This document shows, piece after piece, positions 1-8,100 of a stretch of DNA of 25,051 nt (position 1 is its first letter; each line of letters starts with the position of its first letter). Both the position numbers and the translations under genes were made by a program. The stretch comes from a virus. The notes beneath the pieces were generated by a model. It did not search any database, was not told the origin of the DNA, and saw nothing but the letters and a program-made list of their open reading frames with translations. The DNA lies in the IMG/VR virus record IMGVR_UViG_3300009604_002944, positions 1-25,051 of that record, one strand, 5' to 3'.

Positions 1-2
1 CG

Positions 3-614
3 CCAGATCGGCACCGGCCAGAGTCAGCCGCGCTGACCTTCTCCCGCCTGTATGAAGATGACGCGGGGCGTCTTGGCAAACGGCACAGCCGATGCACTGA
101 GGTATTGGGAACCCTGGCCGCCGGTCACACCATGCACGTTGTATCTATGGGTGAATGGTCCGCGGACAACATGATCGCATGGGCAGTGGATCAGATCGGA
201 CCCTCCGATCTCCTATTCGGAACGTGGAGCCTAAGCGTAAAGCCAGCCACCCGCCTTTGCGCCGCCGCCGACGCGGGACTGCTGACCCGCTTCCGGGGCG
301 TCTTCGACTTGCGTGCGGTCATTCGCCGCCCGGAGGCTATGCGAATGATCCGGCGCCGGTTCGGCTACAACAATGTTCGGATCTTTAATTGTCACGCGAA
401 GGTATACCTTCTCGAAAACGAATCCCGCCGGATCTCCATTGTCTCCTCCGCCAATTTCACAAACAACCCCCGGATCGAAGCGAGCGTCATAACGGACGAT
501 CCCGCAGTCTATGACTTTCACCGAAATTGGCTAGAATTGACGTTTGCCAATTCCGATCCATTCGATCCAGAAGATCAACCAGAGAGGCCCGATGCCCCAG
601 ACGCCGAAGACTAA
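3..614 (+). CDS. PLD-like (HKD motif) domain protein, 5' truncated
   Basis: The reading frame is open from the left edge of the window, so the true start is probably outside; the first internal start candidate is a TTG at 105. Counting from that TTG, His97 and Lys99 (HAK at 393-401) are followed by Ser-Ser-Ala-Asn at 114-117, which matches the HxK...GSxN pattern of the phospholipase D superfamily. Only one HKD motif is present, so the protein would need to dimerise to build a full active site, as single-motif PLD nucleases do. The C-terminus is acidic and proline-rich. The gene lies immediately upstream of the small terminase, and its last 23 bases overlap that gene. A nuclease or DNA-processing role near packaging is an inference; the substrate is unknown. 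The family call is fairly sure, the function is not. Confidence 0.7.
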   Translation, partial: PDRHRPESAALTFSRLYEDDAGRLGKRHSRCTEVLGTLAAGHTMHVVSMGEWSADNMIAWAVDQIGPSDLLFGTWSLSVKPATRLCAAADAGLLTRFRGVFDLRAVIRRPEAMRMIRRRFGYNNVRIFNCHAKVYLLENESRRISIVSSANFTNNPRIEASVITDDPAVYDFHRNWLELTFANSDPFDPEDQPERPDAPDAED

Positions 615-1113
615 GAAGCCGAGGGCGCCCGCCATCGGCGGCGTGCCCGTCGACGATGTGAACGAGAAAGTATCTATTGCCATGGTCAGAATGGCGGCCC
701 AGGGTAGCGTTCCCGCCGCTCGAACCGTTCTCGACCTCATCGAGAGGGAGCAGGCCCGTTCATTGGTGGACGCCGCCGCTAATCCTGGCACCGGGACCGC
801 CGCGCTATCCGTCCGAGCGTACCTTGTACGAGAATTAGAAGCGACCCACGACGACCTAACCTCCGCCCGCCGCGCTGGAAGCTGGCAAGCCGTGGCCGCC
901 CTCCGCCGCCAGGCCCTCTCCCTCCGAAGCGACCTCGAAACGCACGACCGAAGATCAGGCGCAGACGTAGACAACATGACAGATCAGCAACTGATGGCGA
1001 AGGTCGTTTCAGACTCCATCGCCCTCCCACCCGCCATCCGTGATCAGTTCATGGAAACGCTCGACGCCCTCGACACCGGCCAGATCGTACCGCTGAAGGT
1101 TAGCGGACAGTGA
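592..1113 (+). CDS. terS: Terminase small subunit (probable)
   Basis: The product is 173 residues. The ATG at 592 is chosen over the upstream ATG at 544 because AGAGAGG lies a few bases before it and the N-terminus then begins MPQTPKTKKPRAP, a basic tail typical of DNA-binding packaging subunits. The rest is mostly helical, with a long charged helix around residues 75-125. I do not see a diagnostic small-terminase motif. The call rests on size, helical character and position: it directly precedes the large terminase, with which it shares a GTGA stop-start overlap. Small terminases recognise the packaging site on the phage concatemer and hand the DNA to the motor subunit. An alternative is another small DNA-binding protein, but this slot is nearly always terS. 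Confidence 0.65.
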   Translation: MPQTPKTKKPRAPAIGGVPVDDVNEKVSIAMVRMAAQGSVPAARTVLDLIEREQARSLVDAAANPGTGTAALSVRAYLVRELEATHDDLTSARRAGSWQAVAALRRQALSLRSDLETHDRRSGADVDNMTDQQLMAKVVSDSIALPPAIRDQFMETLDALDTGQIVPLKVSGQ

Positions 1114-2510
1114 GCCTCGCCGAGCTTGCCCAGGTTGTCTCCGAACTGCGCCACCGGGCCGAGACTCGCCCGCTCGAATATTGGGATCCGACTCCCCCTC
1201 AATTGGCGTTCCTGTCAGACCCGTCGCCGTGCGTTCTCCTCAGAGGCGCCAACCAAATAGGGAAAACGGCGTGTCAGATGGCCGAAATCATTTACCGTTG
1301 CACTGGCAGGCACCCGCACAAGATCGTCCCCAGACCTCCCACGGAATGTTGGATCGTGGTCCATTCCTGGGAACAGAGCCTATCCATCCAACAGAAGTTT
1401 TGGGAGCTTGCACCGAAGGACCTCCTCGATCCGAGCGTCGAGTATATGCACGGCAAAGGGTTCCGTGGGAAGACGCCGGTGGTGCTTTGGAAGAACGGAT
1501 CCCTTTTGCGGTTCAAAACTACGAACCAGGGCTCCCTCGGCCTCGCCTCTTCGACGATCTCCTATGTCGGATTGGATGAGCCACCCTCGGCCCGGATCTG
1601 GGGCGAACTGAATGCCCGCGTCCTCCGCCAAGGCCAAGGAGGCGCCATCGGGCTCACCCTCACGCCGGTGGGCGCTCCGCTCGGATGGCTGCGCCAATTG
1701 GTAAAAGACGGAGTCGTCTCCGATCACCAGGCCGCGCTGACCGTCGAGAACACCACGCCCATCGGCGGGCGACCGCTGGTCACCCAAGAACAGATAGACC
1801 GGATCGCCAAAGCCTACCTCCCGATCGATAGGGCTCAAAGGCTAAAGGGAGCGTGGGAAGGGCTAACGACTGGGCGTGTCTTCGAGGCGTTCAACCCGGA
1901 GACAATGGTCTCCGACGCTCCGCTGCCGTCATTGCCCCGGGACGGCAAGCCGTACTCCATCGCCATCGGGATAGACCATGGCGCCGACGCCGGATCACAA
2001 GTCGCCATCCTATGCGCTGTGGATAAGAGCGGAGAGCACCCGCGGATCTTCGTCCTCGACGAATACACAGCGGGCGCGGCCACCGCCGACGCTCACGCCC
2101 GGGCCATGCTCGCAATGCTCCACAGAAACGGGATGACCCACGCCCATGTGGATAAGTGGGTGGGCGACCGCGCCTACGGAGGTAAGCGGAGCGGAGGTCG
2201 GATGTCCAACCTGACCCTGATGAAAGGGCTGGAGGCGAGCCTTGGACTTCTCCCGGGGCGCCTTCCCTTCAGAATTCGGACGGCGTGGAAGCCCCGGTTT
2301 TCCGTCTACCATGGCGCCCAGGTTATCCACGAGACAATGGAGCGGGACAATTTCATAGTTCACCCGCGTTGCGAACAGTTGATAAAGTCGCTCAATCACT
2401 GGGCGTTCCGAGATGACGAAAACAAACACTCGATCGACGCGCTCCGTTACGCTGCGGTCACGCTCATTGACGATCGGATCAGGATGCCCGTCCGCATTAA
2501 GATGTATTGA
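1110..2510 (+). CDS. terL: Terminase large subunit (packaging ATPase and nuclease)
   Basis: The product is 466 residues and starts at a GTG that overlaps the previous stop (GTGA). The ATPase half shows a Walker A-type loop, GANQIGKT at residues 46-53, a Walker B with catalytic acid in VGLDEPP (Asp156, Glu157), and a coupling motif LTLTPVG near 182-188. The nuclease half has the RNase H-fold acids: Asp289 in GIDHG, Asp348 or Asp353 in HVDKWVGDR, and Asp443 in HSIDALRYAA. This protein cuts concatemeric DNA and pumps it into the prohead through the portal. Length and motif order fit a complete large terminase. The Walker A loop has Asn-Gln-Ile in place of the more usual small residues, which is common in phage terminases. 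The packaging type (cos, pac or headful) cannot be read from this sequence. Confidence 0.95.
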   Translation: MSLAELAQVVSELRHRAETRPLEYWDPTPPQLAFLSDPSPCVLLRGANQIGKTACQMAEIIYRCTGRHPHKIVPRPPTECWIVVHSWEQSLSIQQKFWELAPKDLLDPSVEYMHGKGFRGKTPVVLWKNGSLLRFKTTNQGSLGLASSTISYVGLDEPPSARIWGELNARVLRQGQGGAIGLTLTPVGAPLGWLRQLVKDGVVSDHQAALTVENTTPIGGRPLVTQEQIDRIAKAYLPIDRAQRLKGAWEGLTTGRVFEAFNPETMVSDAPLPSLPRDGKPYSIAIGIDHGADAGSQVAILCAVDKSGEHPRIFVLDEYTAGAATADAHARAMLAMLHRNGMTHAHVDKWVGDRAYGGKRSGGRMSNLTLMKGLEASLGLLPGRLPFRIRTAWKPRFSVYHGAQVIHETMERDNFIVHPRCEQLIKSLNHWAFRDDENKHSIDALRYAAVTLIDDRIRMPVRIKMY

Positions 2511-2536
2511 TGAACGCCCCGCAGAGGTAGCCCCCA

Positions 2537-4228
2537 ATGCCCCAACACATCCCCACCCCGCCGAGCATTAGCAACCCCGAAGAGGGCGCCCGGTGGGAGC
2601 ACACCAGACTCCGCCGCCGTTTGCTGGAGGGCACCTGGCACGAAGACCTGAGAGAGAGGTACCGGGCGCACATGGGGATCACCCGGTCACAGGCGCACGG
2701 TGAACTCGACCAGTCGTCAAATCCGTTCCGCACGATCTCCCGCGAGCTATCCGTGCTCTATGACGCGGCGCCGGTGGTCCGTCATGACGACGAAGCCCGC
2801 GCCGATGTTCGCGCCTTCCTGAGCCCCGCGGGCCCGGTGGTCTCCTCTTCGCTCTGGGCTCAGATGTCCTGGTTCCAATCGCGGGTGATTGGCCTCCGGG
2901 AGATGTTGCTCCGCGTTGACGTGAACCAGGAGGGAGAGCTTCACTACCGGCCGGTTCCGCCTGACATGGTGTTGTGCGAAAGCCACCAAAGCTACCCGGA
3001 TCGGCCGGTCAAGATCTGCGAACTTCGCGCCCGCTCCATCGGCGGCGCCGTCGCTTGGACCTGGGACGTTTACGACATTTCCGATCCGCAGAACCCCAGC
3101 TATCGGGTTTTGCTCGACGATAAGAGCGGGGAGCCCAACGGCGCCGACATTACTGAAGAGATCCTCGGCCGCACCTTTGTAGGCGAGGACTACTGGTACC
3201 GTCGGGCCGACGGCACCCCCGTTCTCCCGTGGGTGCTCTACCACGCCCAAAAGCGCGGCGATCGTTTGTGGGATACCTACGAGGGCATCGAGGTGGTCGA
3301 GGGAACGGTCAACCTGGCGATCGCCTATTCGTACCTCTTCCACGCTCTGCGGGATGCCTCATGGGCTCAGCGGTGGTTAGTCAACCTCCGCCCTGCAGGC
3401 CTCGGCGTGGACACCACATCCCTTGGCGCACGGGCGGAGGTCACCACCGATCCGGCTACCGTTCTTCTTCTGGAGAGCACCGCCGACGCCGCCGAGGGCG
3501 GTCAACCGATGGTAGGACAGTGGTCGTCCCCGTCCGATGTCGAAGGGATGGAGCGGGCGATCTCGGCGATGGCTAACCGCCTGGCCCAGGACGCCGGGAT
3601 CCCGCCGTCCGACATCCAACGCATGGGCGGAACCGCTCGCAGTGGATACGCGATCAGCCTCTCAAACGACGGCAAGCGGGTAGCCCAGCGCCGATACGCG
3701 CCACAATTCCAGGACCACGATCGGAACCTCCTCGGCCTCTCCGCTCTGATGGTCAACCGGGCCACCGGCTCCGCCCTTCCTGAAGACGGATATGCGGTGG
3801 TCTATTCTCAGATCCCCCTGTCACCGTCCGAGATCAAAGAGCGGAGGGCCAACGTCCTCGAATTGCTCGAAGCTAAACTCATTGACCGCGTCTCGGCTTA
3901 CATGGAAGTTCACCCCGGGTTGACAGAGGCGCAGGCCGCCGCCGACCTGGACGCCATCGACAACGGCCAACGCGGAGAGGTCCGCTCGGGCGCCTCCATT
4001 CCGGTTCTGCCGCTGCCCACCGGCGCAGGAGAGAAGCTACAGGATACAGCGTTGAACGGCGCACAGGTCCAAGCCGCTCAGGCCATCGTTTCAGGCGTGA
4101 GCGCCGGACAGATACCGCGAGCCACCGGCGTCGAGATGTTGTCATCATTCTTCAATCTGCCCCCCGCCGTTGCCGAGTCGATCATGGGTACCGTCGGCGG
4201 CACCTTCAACCCTCGGCCCATCGCCTAA
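2537..4228 (+). CDS. Portal protein
   Basis: The product is 563 residues, the usual length of a siphovirus portal, and begins at an ATG 27 bases after the terminase stop with CAGAGGTAG upstream. It sits between the large terminase and the scaffold, the normal place for a portal. The first 50 residues are charged and helical; the middle carries the alternating strand-helix wing and stem pattern, and the last 110 residues contain an LNGAQVQAAQAIVSGVSAG segment followed by IPRATGVEML, which resembles the C-terminal clip or crown helices seen in many portal proteins. Portals form a dodecameric ring at one capsid vertex, dock the terminase motor and later the tail. The identification is from length, position and C-terminal pattern rather than a single active-site motif. 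Confidence 0.88.
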   Translation: MPQHIPTPPSISNPEEGARWEHTRLRRRLLEGTWHEDLRERYRAHMGITRSQAHGELDQSSNPFRTISRELSVLYDAAPVVRHDDEARADVRAFLSPAGPVVSSSLWAQMSWFQSRVIGLREMLLRVDVNQEGELHYRPVPPDMVLCESHQSYPDRPVKICELRARSIGGAVAWTWDVYDISDPQNPSYRVLLDDKSGEPNGADITEEILGRTFVGEDYWYRRADGTPVLPWVLYHAQKRGDRLWDTYEGIEVVEGTVNLAIAYSYLFHALRDASWAQRWLVNLRPAGLGVDTTSLGARAEVTTDPATVLLLESTADAAEGGQPMVGQWSSPSDVEGMERAISAMANRLAQDAGIPPSDIQRMGGTARSGYAISLSNDGKRVAQRRYAPQFQDHDRNLLGLSALMVNRATGSALPEDGYAVVYSQIPLSPSEIKERRANVLELLEAKLIDRVSAYMEVHPGLTEAQAAADLDAIDNGQRGEVRSGASIPVLPLPTGAGEKLQDTALNGAQVQAAQAIVSGVSAGQIPRATGVEMLSSFFNLPPAVAESIMGTVGGTFNPRPIA

Positions 4229-4244
4229 AACAGAGAGAAACACA

Positions 4245-4853
4245 ATGCCATTCAACTGTCCCAAATGCTCCGCTGAAATTGACGCCGTGCCACAGGACCG
4301 ATTCGACACAATCTACAAGGAACGGGGCGACCTGAAGACGGAGCTTAACCAAGCCCGCCAGGGTGAAGAGGCCGCGCTTGCCTCGGCCAATTCTGCCGAA
4401 GAGCTGAAAGCCGAATTGGCCGAATCCCGCGCCCGCCTGGAAGCGACAAAGGACGCACACTCCCGGGTCATGCATTGCACCCGCGCGGGGATCTCAGACG
4501 CCGATGACGTGGCGGATCTGCTCGCCGTCTTCGACCGCCGCGCACCTGAAGGCGTCGAACTCGCCGCCTGGCTCGACAACCGGGCGGAGCTTCCCCGCGC
4601 CGCCGCCGCTCTTCTCCCCTCGCTTGAGGTCACCATGACAAAGCCCACCGCCACCGCCGCGCCCGCACCGGAGGCGCCATCGGCAGAACCAGCGCCCGCC
4701 ACCCAGGGCACACCGCCACCGCCGACGAACAACGGAGCGGTAACGTTCAGTGATAGCCCGAAGGCGTGGACCGCTACCACGATCTCACAGGCCGACTACA
4801 AGCAGAACCGCGCCGCTATTCGCCGCGCGGCCGGGCTCCCTCCGAAGAGTTGA
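4245..4853 (+). CDS. Capsid scaffold-like protein with N-terminal CxxC and coiled coil
   Basis: The product is 202 residues. The ATG at 4245 is preferred because ACAGAGAG lies just upstream; an earlier ATG at 4170 would read through the end of the portal gene. Domains in order: a CPKC knuckle at residues 5-8 with no obvious second pair; a charged coiled coil at about 20-75, rich in Glu, Lys and Ala; a helical section; a low-complexity Ala-Pro-Thr linker at about 127-165; and a short basic C-terminal helix ending in RRAAGLPPKS. A coiled coil plus a basic C-terminal capsid-binding helix between portal and capsid genes is the classic layout of an internal scaffold, which directs prohead assembly and then leaves. 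The lone CxxC could bind metal across a dimer, which is an inference. Confidence 0.72.
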   Translation: MPFNCPKCSAEIDAVPQDRFDTIYKERGDLKTELNQARQGEEAALASANSAEELKAELAESRARLEATKDAHSRVMHCTRAGISDADDVADLLAVFDRRAPEGVELAAWLDNRAELPRAAAALLPSLEVTMTKPTATAAPAPEAPSAEPAPATQGTPPPPTNNGAVTFSDSPKAWTATTISQADYKQNRAAIRRAAGLPPKS

Positions 4854-4855
4854 CG

Positions 4856-4884
4856 TTGACACCGCCCCGGCTCATCCGATAGGG
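4856..4884 (+). promoter_or_regulatory. Possible promoter upstream of the major capsid gene
   Basis: A perfect TTGACA lies at 4856-4861, followed after 16 bases by GATAGG, a poor match to a -10 box (three of six). It sits at the start of the longest gap in the structural block (4854-5021, 168 bases), where a separate promoter for the abundant capsid protein would make sense. The -10 is weak and the host sigma factor is unknown, so confidence is low. Confidence 0.25.
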
Positions 4885-4966
4885 TTGGTCAACTGCTCTG
4901 GTTCAGGTCGCACCTGCAACAGCGGAATAAGGCCGGACGCACGACACCCAACACGTGCCTCCTATT

Positions 4967-4988
4967 GCCGCGCCCATGTGCGGGCGGC
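4967..4988 (+). other. GC-rich hairpin in the capsid gene leader
   Basis: GCCGC at 4967-4971 pairs with GCGGC within GCGGGCGGC at 4980-4988, with extra C-G pairs inside after one bulge. It ends about 35 bases before the capsid ATG and is followed by CTTTCCC rather than a run of T, so it is a poor terminator. It could affect mRNA stability or translation of the capsid gene. The rest of the 168-base gap shows no gene. Confidence 0.3.
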
Positions 4989-5021
4989 GCCTTTCCCTGT
5001 TTACAATGAGCATTGAATATC

Positions 5022-5945
5022 ATGGCCGACGAAATTCTTTTTAGTGGTCTCAGTGGCGATCTCGCCCTTGCCGCAATTCTTCACCAGGAGATGAACCTTC
5101 TTCTGGCTGACCGCGCCAGCATGGCGAACCACCCCGCGATCTCCTACCTCGGAGACGTTGCGGGGCGTGGCTCCACCGCGCTCGAAGTCGGCCTCGCCGG
5201 GCTCGACGGCTACGATCTCATGGGCTCAGTGGCCGAGAACGCCACCACGAGTAACACGGCATTGACGTCTGCGAGCCCCGCGGTCACGATCGCCCGGCAA
5301 GCTCTCCAGTATCAGATCTCGGATCTCGCTACGCTCACCTCTTCTCTGGGGCTCGACGCTGACCGTCTGGCCGAAAGTATGGTCGGTTCAGCCGTCATGC
5401 GACTCCAGGAGATGATCGCCAATGTTGCTGATGACTTCACCGGATCTGTGGGCTCAACCGGCGTGAACATGGACGTGGACAATTGGTTCAGCGCCCAGTA
5501 CACCCTCACGCAGAACAGCGTGCCGGGCCCTTACGTGGCTCTGCTTCACCCTGTGCAATTGACTGACTGGCAGTCGAGCCTCAGATCAGAGACCGGACCG
5601 CTCCAATTCAATGCTCCCTCAAATGAGGCCTTGGCGATCAAAGGTCCGGGCTATGCGGGATCTTTCGGTTCTGTGGATATCTTTAGCTCTTCGCATGTCC
5701 CCACCGCAAATGCGGGCGCTGACCGGGCCGGAGCAATGTTCGGAGCCGGGGCCATCGGGTACGCAGATGGGAGCGTCTCCGCCATCCGTGGCGCCGGTGA
5801 CGTGGTCTACCCCGCGGGGACCAAAATTGTGGTCGAGTTCGAGCGAGACGCCGGGTATGCCTACACGAAGATCGTGGGCTCCTATTTCGTGGGTACAAGT
5901 ATTCTCGAAGACGGCCGCGGAGTCAGCATTATCACGGACGCCTGA
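5022..5945 (+). CDS. Major capsid protein
   Basis: The product is 307 residues, starting MADEILFSG at the ATG at 5022. A TTG three codons upstream is also in frame but has no better ribosome site; neither start has a clear Shine-Dalgarno sequence, which is odd for a highly expressed gene. It follows the scaffold-like gene and precedes the head-tail joining genes, as a capsid gene should. The N-terminal third is helical and is followed by mixed strand-helix segments with conserved-looking VPGPYVALLHP and a C-terminal region of beta strands (KIVVEFERD, KIVGSYFVG). This fits an HK97-fold coat protein, which forms the icosahedral shell. I see no protease gene, so maturation cleavage is uncertain. 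The call depends on position, size and fold pattern. Confidence 0.8.
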   Translation: MADEILFSGLSGDLALAAILHQEMNLLLADRASMANHPAISYLGDVAGRGSTALEVGLAGLDGYDLMGSVAENATTSNTALTSASPAVTIARQALQYQISDLATLTSSLGLDADRLAESMVGSAVMRLQEMIANVADDFTGSVGSTGVNMDVDNWFSAQYTLTQNSVPGPYVALLHPVQLTDWQSSLRSETGPLQFNAPSNEALAIKGPGYAGSFGSVDIFSSSHVPTANAGADRAGAMFGAGAIGYADGSVSAIRGAGDVVYPAGTKIVVEFERDAGYAYTKIVGSYFVGTSILEDGRGVSIITDA

Positions 5946-6043
5946 ATCCTTCTGGGGCGTGCCCTGGAGAGCGGCGCCTGTCTCTCTCTGGGGCGCGTTC
6001 TCCGGGGTTCGCCTCATTTCACCAACAGAGAGACACAGCACAA

Positions 6044-6769
6044 ATGGCATTCAATCCGAACACCACCGCCGAAGCGCCGAGCGCCGCCCCAGCCGCCCAG
6101 GCCGCGGGCGAAGCGCCACCACGGCGAAGAGCCGCCGCAAAGGTGGTCAACCTGCCGAGGTCTCCCGACTTCCGTCTGAAATTCCACCCCGCCCGGTGGG
6201 AGTTCACCGACGGCGAGTGGCTCCCTCAACTGGGCAAGCTCAAATTAGAAGGCGGGATCGGCGGCGTTGACGGGCGCTTGAACGAAGGCGCCGCCCGGGA
6301 AAACTGCAGGCAGATCGGCTGGCAGGTCCTCGACCAGGACGCCATCGGCGAGGAGTACGTGATCCGCTACCCCGTGCGTGGGGGGTTCGCTCACCTGGAG
6401 AAGTGGATCGCCGTTAAACACATGCCGGGCAATCTACCCGCATCTTGCAAGCCGGACATGAAAGCCTACAACGCCTGGCGCCGATCGCTGATCGAGCGTT
6501 CTATTATCCCCGCCATTGACGAAGACGTGAAGGCGGGATTTGTGGAGATCAAGCAAGCCGAGGTGGAGCGCCTCCGGAACCGCGCCGAGCACGATCCAAT
6601 CGTTGCGGATCGACTGGCCGAGAACGAGGCGGTTCTGGCCGCCATGATGGGAGCGGCACCGACGCCGAAGCCGAAGCGCCGCAAGCGTCGAGCCACAAAG
6701 AAGAAGACCGCGCCGAAGGTCGCCACCGAAGCACCCGCACCATGGGACGAGGATGCCAACGCAGAATGA
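6044..6769 (+). CDS. Phage protein of unknown function with a strongly basic C-terminal tail
   Basis: The product is 241 residues. The ATG at 6044 has an ACAGAGAGACACA leader at 6025-6037. I do not recognise the family. The first 35 residues are Ala-Pro rich and probably disordered. Residues about 37-150 form a compact domain (KFHPARWEFTDGEWLPQLG, then an RQIGWQVLDQD segment and a basic-aromatic stretch). A charged helix follows at about 155-200, then a Lys-Arg tail (KPKRRKRRATKKK at about 209-221) and an acidic end. Its place between capsid and head-tail adaptor suggests a virion or head-assembly protein. The basic tail could contact packaged DNA or the inner capsid surface, but that is inference. 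The 98-base gap before it holds only the leader. Confidence 0.75.
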   Translation: MAFNPNTTAEAPSAAPAAQAAGEAPPRRRAAAKVVNLPRSPDFRLKFHPARWEFTDGEWLPQLGKLKLEGGIGGVDGRLNEGAARENCRQIGWQVLDQDAIGEEYVIRYPVRGGFAHLEKWIAVKHMPGNLPASCKPDMKAYNAWRRSLIERSIIPAIDEDVKAGFVEIKQAEVERLRNRAEHDPIVADRLAENEAVLAAMMGAAPTPKPKRRKRRATKKKTAPKVATEAPAPWDEDANAE

Positions 6770-6902
6770 GATCAACCGCCGGGCGATCGACAAGATGACC
6801 CGGGACGCTCACAAAGACGGCGGTGCCAAGGCGGCCGAATACGTGAAGCGCAAGGCCACTGAGGCCGCCAAACGTCAGGATCGCGACAAGGGGCGGGGAT
6901 GA
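6753..6902 (+). CDS. Small basic helical protein, 49 residues
   Basis: This short gene starts at the ATG at 6753, with GGACGAGG directly before it, overlaps the previous gene by 17 bases, and ends in an ATGA overlap with the next gene (stop 6900-6902, next start 6899). It fills the only space between two certain genes, and its codons are GC-rich at the third position like its neighbours. The product is almost entirely charged: Lys, Arg, Asp, Glu and Ala, with EYVKRKATEAAKRQDRDK near the end, so one amphipathic or fully charged helix is expected. No family is recognised. It is likely a small head or head-tail joining accessory protein. An alternative start is Met15 at 6795. Confidence 0.6.
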   Translation: MPTQNEINRRAIDKMTRDAHKDGGAKAAEYVKRKATEAAKRQDRDKGRG

Positions 6903-7669
6903 GTTCAACCGACACCCTCTACACCGCCAGGTTTCTAAGCCCTGAGTATGTGGAGCGGGATCGGGCGAACCTTATCAAGTGCCGGGTCTACCGGGACGGC
7001 GCCCTCTCGGCGCCCACATCGGGCACCGTCACCGTGTACAACGGGAGCGGCACGGAGGTGGTGGACGCCGCAAGCGTCACCATCACCGGGGACGTGGCCG
7101 AGTACAGCATCGGAGCGGTCACCCTGGCCGCCGAAGAACTGGAAGAGGCGTGGCTATTTGAGTGGGCGCTTGTCATGGGCGACACGATCACGCATACCTT
7201 CCGAAACGAGGGCGGGTGCGTTCGCCGCAAACTGTACCCGGTGATCACCGACGACGACCTTTTGCGCCGTCATACCGATCTGAGCGACCTCCGCCCTTCT
7301 GGGCTTTCCTCGTTCCAGGACTACATAGATGAGGCATGGGCGGAGCTTCAGAACCGGATCGTGGGCGATGGCCAGCGCCCCTACCTTGTCATGAGCCCTT
7401 CAGCGTTCCGCGAGCCGCATATCTACAAGACGCTGGAATTGATGTTTTTGGACTTCTCCACCAGCGTTGGCGACGGAAAATTTGCGGACATGTCGGATCA
7501 CTACGGGCGCCTGTACGGTATCGCCTGGAACCGGCTCAATTTCAGATACGACACAGACGACGACGGAAAGCCCGACGCGGATGGCCGCCGCCGCTCTGGT
7601 ACCTCCACCGTCTGGCTTTCCGACTCCAGTGGCCACCGCCCCTCCACGGTGCGACGATGGCCGCGGTAA
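6899..7669 (+). CDS. Head-tail adaptor (head completion) protein
   Basis: The product is 256 residues and starts at the ATG at 6899. The first 110 residues read as a beta-rich, immunoglobulin-like domain (SGTVTVYNGSGTEVV, then VTITGDVAEYSIG). Residues about 115-215 are helical, with DDDLLRRHTDLSDL, SSFQDYIDEAWAELQNRIV and a long helix around ELMFLDFS. That helical half resembles the connector or adaptor proteins (gp6/gp15 type) that dock under the portal and seal the head. The C-terminal 30 residues are Asp-Gly then Arg-Ser rich and likely flexible. The gene follows the capsid genes and precedes the tail terminator, the usual slot. The N-terminal beta domain fused to an adaptor is less common and could be a surface-exposed decoration. 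Confidence 0.65.
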   Translation: MSSTDTLYTARFLSPEYVERDRANLIKCRVYRDGALSAPTSGTVTVYNGSGTEVVDAASVTITGDVAEYSIGAVTLAAEELEEAWLFEWALVMGDTITHTFRNEGGCVRRKLYPVITDDDLLRRHTDLSDLRPSGLSSFQDYIDEAWAELQNRIVGDGQRPYLVMSPSAFREPHIYKTLELMFLDFSTSVGDGKFADMSDHYGRLYGIAWNRLNFRYDTDDDGKPDADGRRRSGTSTVWLSDSSGHRPSTVRRWPR

Positions 7670-8100
7670 GCGTGAGCGACCTCCGCACCCGCGTAGCCAC
7701 TGCCGTTGACGCGGTTACCGGCTTCACCGAAGCGAGCCAGCCGTTCGGCATCTACGCACGCGATCCGGCCACTGTCCTTCACAAGCGGTTCGCGGTGGGC
7801 GTGCCAAGCTCGGACCCGGTGGCCGGACGCCAACGGGTGACCGACGATCTATTGGTCGCCACCACCGCGGCGGTGGTCTACACGTTCCGCCTGGCGCCGA
7901 AGGATCAGATCACCAGCTACGGATCCGCCCTGGACGCCGAGGAGGAGATCATACAAGCCGTCATGGCTCAGAATTCGACCCTTTGGGCCAACTGCACAAT
8001 TCGGTTCGCCAGCATTGCTGACCGCCGGGTCGAGGCGTCGGGTGAGTGGTTCACCGGGGAACTCCGTTTTGTCATCACCCACAGGTTGCCTCTCTCATGA
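7657..8100 (+). CDS. Tail terminator or tail completion-like protein
   Basis: The product is 147 residues. The ATG at 7657 lies inside the last 13 bases of the adaptor gene, which suggests coupled translation; upstream in-frame starts would run far into that gene. The pattern is an N-terminal helix, strands around VVYTFRLAPKDQ, a long helix at SALDAEEEIIQAVMAQ, and a final strand pair ending GELRFVITHRLPL. This resembles the small alpha-beta proteins (lambda gpU type) that cap the tail tube and join it to the head. It sits between head adaptor and tail tube, where the terminator is expected. The identification is by fold pattern and order, since no catalytic motif exists for this family. Confidence 0.6.
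   Translation: MAAVSVSDLRTRVATAVDAVTGFTEASQPFGIYARDPATVLHKRFAVGVPSSDPVAGRQRVTDDLLVATTAAVVYTFRLAPKDQITSYGSALDAEEEIIQAVMAQNSTLWANCTIRFASIADRRVEASGEWFTGELRFVITHRLPLS

Noticed and set aside
4750-5016. An 88-codon forward frame overlapping the scaffold end and the capsid leader.
   Set aside because: It runs over the scaffold coding region in another frame, is Arg-Pro-His rich as expected from a shadow in GC-rich DNA, and has no ribosome site.
5946-6043. The 98-base gap between capsid and the next gene, checked for a terminator or small gene.
   Set aside because: It holds CT-rich and CTGGGGCG repeats and a ribosome leader, but no stable hairpin with a T-run and no start-stop frame of useful length.
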